Below are positions 61,348 through 64,000 of a stretch of DNA of 64,000 bases, one piece after another; positions within the stretch are counted from its first letter, which is position 1; each line of letters opens with the position of its first letter. The notes under the pieces were generated by a model. That model saw only the letters and a list, made by a program, of their open reading frames with translations, was not told the DNA's origin and ran no database searches. This DNA comes from Anditalea andensis. GTDB lineage: Bacteria; Bacteroidota; Bacteroidia; Cytophagales; Cyclobacteriaceae. Made by a program: the position numbers and the translations under genes. The stretch lies in NCBI RefSeq assembly GCF_000714815.1, contig NZ_JMIH01000023.1:372001-436000 (forward strand), in the 5' to 3' direction.

Positions 61348-62784
61348 ATGAATGATAATAGATTTGATCTGATTATGGTAGGGTCCAGCTTTGCTTCATC
61401 CTTCTTTTTGAAGCAATATTTGGAAAAAGCGCCTACGCATGCCAAGATTCTAGTATTGGAAAGAGGGTATCTTTACCCACATACTGAACGGCTAAAAGCA
61501 CAAAGAGGAGAGGAAAACTTTATTGCTAACCCCAATCAAAGCAACAATGCTACTTTTTTAAATGCTACAGATAATAAGCAATGGGAATTCCAGACCGGAT
61601 TCGGTGGAAGCTCCAACTGCTGGCATGGATGTACTCCACGGTTTATGCCTTCTGATTTTAAAATGCAATCACTCTATGGAGTAGCTGCGGACTGGCCCAT
61701 ACAATACGATGAATTAGACCCATATTATACCGCAGTAGAAGGCATCATGTCCATCTCAGGCGCTTCTAATCCACCCTATCCTAAACATTCTGCTTACCCA
61801 TTGCCTCCTCATATATTCAGTACCGTAGACAATATACTGCACAATCACTACGGAAACCTATACGTGCATCCACCCACAGCGAGAGCCAGTATACCGATAA
61901 ATGGAAGAGGTGCATGCTGTGCCAGTGCAGTCTGCTCCATCTGTCCTGTCAACGCAAAGTTCACTATTGAAAATGGGCTGAGAGACATATACAGCGACCC
62001 TAGAGTAGAACTGGTTTATGGCGCACAGGTGCATGCTTTGGGGGCAGCACATGACAGTATTAACAGCATACATTATATACATGATGGCATAGAAAAAACA
62101 GCTATGGCGGAAGTATATGCACTGGGAGCCAATGCCATTTTCAATGCCCACATCCTGCTTAACTCAGGGGATGACAATCCTTTGACCGGAAAAGGTATCG
62201 GAGAGCAAATCTCTTTGGAGGCAAGAGTTGACCTTCATGATTTAGATTGTGTAGGTGGAAGTACCAAGGTAAACGCCAATGGATACATGCTTTATGATGG
62301 TAATCATCGAAAAGAATTTGCAGCCTGTCTGATGGAAGCCAACAATACCCCATATATACGTTTTGAAAGGGGGAAATGGAGGCATCAGGCCCGCTTTAGA
62401 ATGATCTTTGAAAATCTTCCAGAAAACGAAAATCATGTTTCCCTTACTTCCGATAAATTGAAACCAGCTGTACATTTTAATGGAGTATCAGAATATGCCC
62501 TTAAAGGCATTGAAAATATGAAAAAGGTCCTACCAGACGTACTCTCGTGCTTACCTGTAGAAAAAATTGAATATTCTGCACTACACCCCACGGAATCCCA
62601 CATTTTGGGGTCTACTAGAATGAGCCTTACCCCGGAAACAGGTGTGGTGGACAAAAATCTTTTACATCATCAATACAGAAACTTATTTGTCTTGGGCAGT
62701 GGCGCTTTTACTACTTATTCACCTTCTAATCCTACTTTGACCTTATCAGCGCTTTCCATGATGGCCGCAGATAGGTCTTTTTAA
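61348..62784 (+). CDS. GMC-family FAD oxidoreductase
   Basis: A 478-aa glucose-methanol-choline-type oxidoreductase without a signal peptide. The N-terminal FAD-binding strand FDLIMVGSSFASSFF lacks two of the Gly residues of the usual GxGxxG. The FAD-contacting GFGGSSNCWHGCTPR is normal. A Cys-rich segment ACCASAVCSICPVNAKF (about 189-206) resembles the CxxC insert of some bacterial GMC dehydrogenases. The C-terminal HPTESHILGSTRM and SGAFTTYSPSNPTLTLSALS match GMC_oxred_C with catalytic His and Asn. Substrate unknown; 12 nt before a Tat-signal gene. Confidence 0.85.
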   Translation: MNDNRFDLIMVGSSFASSFFLKQYLEKAPTHAKILVLERGYLYPHTERLKAQRGEENFIANPNQSNNATFLNATDNKQWEFQTGFGGSSNCWHGCTPRFMPSDFKMQSLYGVAADWPIQYDELDPYYTAVEGIMSISGASNPPYPKHSAYPLPPHIFSTVDNILHNHYGNLYVHPPTARASIPINGRGACCASAVCSICPVNAKFTIENGLRDIYSDPRVELVYGAQVHALGAAHDSINSIHYIHDGIEKTAMAEVYALGANAIFNAHILLNSGDDNPLTGKGIGEQISLEARVDLHDLDCVGGSTKVNANGYMLYDGNHRKEFAACLMEANNTPYIRFERGKWRHQARFRMIFENLPENENHVSLTSDKLKPAVHFNGVSEYALKGIENMKKVLPDVLSCLPVEKIEYSALHPTESHILGSTRMSLTPETGVVDKNLLHHQYRNLFVLGSGAFTTYSPSNPTLTLSALSMMAADRSF

Positions 62785-62796
62785 AATTTAGAATAT

Positions 62797-63213
62797 ATGA
62801 ACCGTCGAAAATTTTTAACCATAACCGGAATCGGGGCAGCTGCAATGGCTATACCTACCATAGGCCTCACCTCTACTTCTTTATTTGATGCTGCAAAAGG
62901 AGTGCTTCATCAAGAATTCAATTATTTAAATCTAGATGGGGATGGAGTGGACCAATATCTCCACGAATACCTTAAAAAAAACAGCGAGGGAATATCATAT
63001 GAATTAAAGATGAAAGCTTTCCATCTTTTTAATGTCCGAGCAGAAAAATCCACCATCGTTACTCACCTGACTCAAAACTACCTCTTGTCCACTGATTTTT
63101 TTATAAATAAGATGGATGAGACCAAGACAGTATATTACCTGGGCCCGTACAATCCTTATACCGCCCCCTGTACCAACCCTTATACAAATCATTTTTATCC
63201 TTCAGCATCTTAA
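62797..63213 (+). CDS. Small Tat-signal protein, probable partner of the GMC oxidoreductase
   Basis: A 138-aa protein with a twin-arginine signal MNRRKFLTITGIGAAAMAIP (RRKFL) and about 110 mature residues with no domain I recognise; two helices (about 45-80) are followed by a Pro/Tyr/Asn-rich tail. Many GMC dehydrogenases are encoded with a small Tat-exported 'subunit 3'. Size and position fit, but sequence similarity is not proven. Confidence 0.7.
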   Translation: MNRRKFLTITGIGAAAMAIPTIGLTSTSLFDAAKGVLHQEFNYLNLDGDGVDQYLHEYLKKNSEGISYELKMKAFHLFNVRAEKSTIVTHLTQNYLLSTDFFINKMDETKTVYYLGPYNPYTAPCTNPYTNHFYPSAS

Positions 63214-63236
63214 GCTAATTAAAATCAAATGTTTAT

Positions 63237-64000
63237 ATGGAAATAACGGCTCATCAATACGATAACATTAAAAATGTCAATAGGGAAGCTCATACTTCAA
63301 TATCCATAGAGAGGTATCAGATTTTTTGTATTTTATATGTAATAGCCACTTTCTTTCACCTGATCAAAAACAGGGAAATGGACAGCGATTTTTCGATGTT
63401 TATCTTAACTTTATCTGGGGTTTTTCTCTTATTTAAGCCGAAATCCATATTACGTTTTACTATATTCCTTTTGCTACAGCTACTGGTTATATTCATTCAT
63501 ATGCCTTTGGTAAGTAACCATTGGATATTTACGGCATTTGTGAGTGCGACGATATTGCAGGCACTGCTGGTTCATATTTTTAATACCCGATCCTTTGAAA
63601 TTAATCGTGGAGATCTTTACGAAACATTTGCTCCGGTAGTAAGGATTCAGTTATTGATACTGTACTTTTTTGTGGTTTTCCACAAACTGAATTATGATTT
63701 TTTCAATATCGATGTGAGCTGTGCCACCATGCTGATGAAAGAAACCCGAGGAATGTCCCTATTGCCATTATCTCCAGCTTTTTATGCCATTAACGCATAC
63801 TTTACCATCTTCATTGAGCTTTTGATTCCTTTGTTATTGGTATTTAGAAAAACCAGAAACACAGGTGTTTTGATTGGACTATGTTTTCATAATGTCATAG
63901 CTTATAGCAGTTATAATGGTTTTTATGATTTTTCATCGATGATTTTTGCCCTTTACTTTTTATTTGCAGACGATCGTTTCACTATAAAAATCAGTAATAC
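63237..64000 (+). CDS. HTTM-like multi-pass membrane protein, cut by window end
   Basis: From the ATG at 63237 the frame is open for 254 codons to the window edge. Hydrophobic helices are separated by short loops; HKLNYDFFNIDVSCATM in a loop and a Y-F-x-I-F-x-E-L-L-I-P helix resemble HTTM (horizontally transferred transmembrane) proteins, relatives of vitamin-K gamma-carboxylase. No catalytic residue can be assigned from the partial sequence. It follows the Tat gene by 23 nt, so it belongs to the same unit as the GMC gene. Confidence 0.65.
   Translation, partial: MEITAHQYDNIKNVNREAHTSISIERYQIFCILYVIATFFHLIKNREMDSDFSMFILTLSGVFLLFKPKSILRFTIFLLLQLLVIFIHMPLVSNHWIFTAFVSATILQALLVHIFNTRSFEINRGDLYETFAPVVRIQLLILYFFVVFHKLNYDFFNIDVSCATMLMKETRGMSLLPLSPAFYAINAYFTIFIELLIPLLLVFRKTRNTGVLIGLCFHNVIAYSSYNGFYDFSSMIFALYFLFADDRFTIKISN

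Overview
This window is chromosomal DNA from a Bacteroidota bacterium, most likely a Cytophagales-type marine or soil glider. The grounds are the porP-gldKLMN type IX secretion (T9SS)/gliding operon, a separate porW (sprE) gene, the DUF4271 protein, promoter -7 boxes of the Bacteroidota form TAnnTTTG, A-rich start contexts without Shine-Dalgarno sequences, and about 40% GC by eye. No insertion sequence, prophage, CRISPR array, rRNA gene or canonical tRNA was found. The assignment to an order is inference.

Layout. 1-6759 (minus): LytM-type M23 protein, bactofilin, AtpZ-like protein, small membrane protein, then atpB-E-F-H-A-G, with atpG cut by the window start. 6865-11817 (plus): porW plus a class A penicillin-binding protein, closed by a terminator. 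12321-15628 (minus): four accessory genes (sugar-type epimerase, membrane protein, secreted alpha/beta hydrolase, GNAT). 15906-17708: uvrC. 17739-23579 (minus): porP, gldK, gldL, gldM, gldN, with a long hairpin-rich gap before gldN. 23746-27390 (minus): hemD, DUF4271, Omp85-like outer-membrane protein. 27436-28888 (plus): hemW and a DciA-like gene. 29800-32642 (plus): a compact RsbU/RsbV/RsbW-like partner-switching module. 32735-36987 (plus): three overlapping SurA/PpiC-type periplasmic chaperone genes. 37058-42498 (minus): pheS and a 1445-residue AsmA-like protein with an internal repeat of about 175 residues.

42892-43063 (minus) holds what I consider the most unusual element: a compact apparent non-coding RNA with its own -7 box, a 5' hairpin, a tRNA-like fold (7-bp closing stem, canonical T-arm, 17-nt arm whose loop carries AGGAGG) and a strong intrinsic terminator. 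It does not fit a normal tRNA and I do not recognise it.

43316-50250 is mixed housekeeping: rluD, PLP deaminase, ArsR regulator, HAD nucleotidase, pruA, thioredoxin, TspO-like protein. 50358-53925 (minus) is a tandem pair of secreted M14 carboxypeptidase homologues; the upstream copy appears to have lost every zinc ligand and the catalytic Glu. 54284-57176 (plus) carries hemH, an MFS transporter and a UPF0316 protein. 57372-58979 (minus) is a secreted M24 aminopeptidase and 59292-60932 (plus) a PafA-like alkaline phosphatase. 61348-64000 (plus) is a GMC oxidoreductase, a small Tat-signal protein and an HTTM-like membrane protein cut by the window end.

The dominant theme is cell-envelope biogenesis: T9SS core, peptidoglycan synthesis, periplasmic chaperones, an Omp85-type protein, a probable lipid-transport protein and many exported hydrolases, with heme synthesis (hemD, hemW, hemH) scattered among them.
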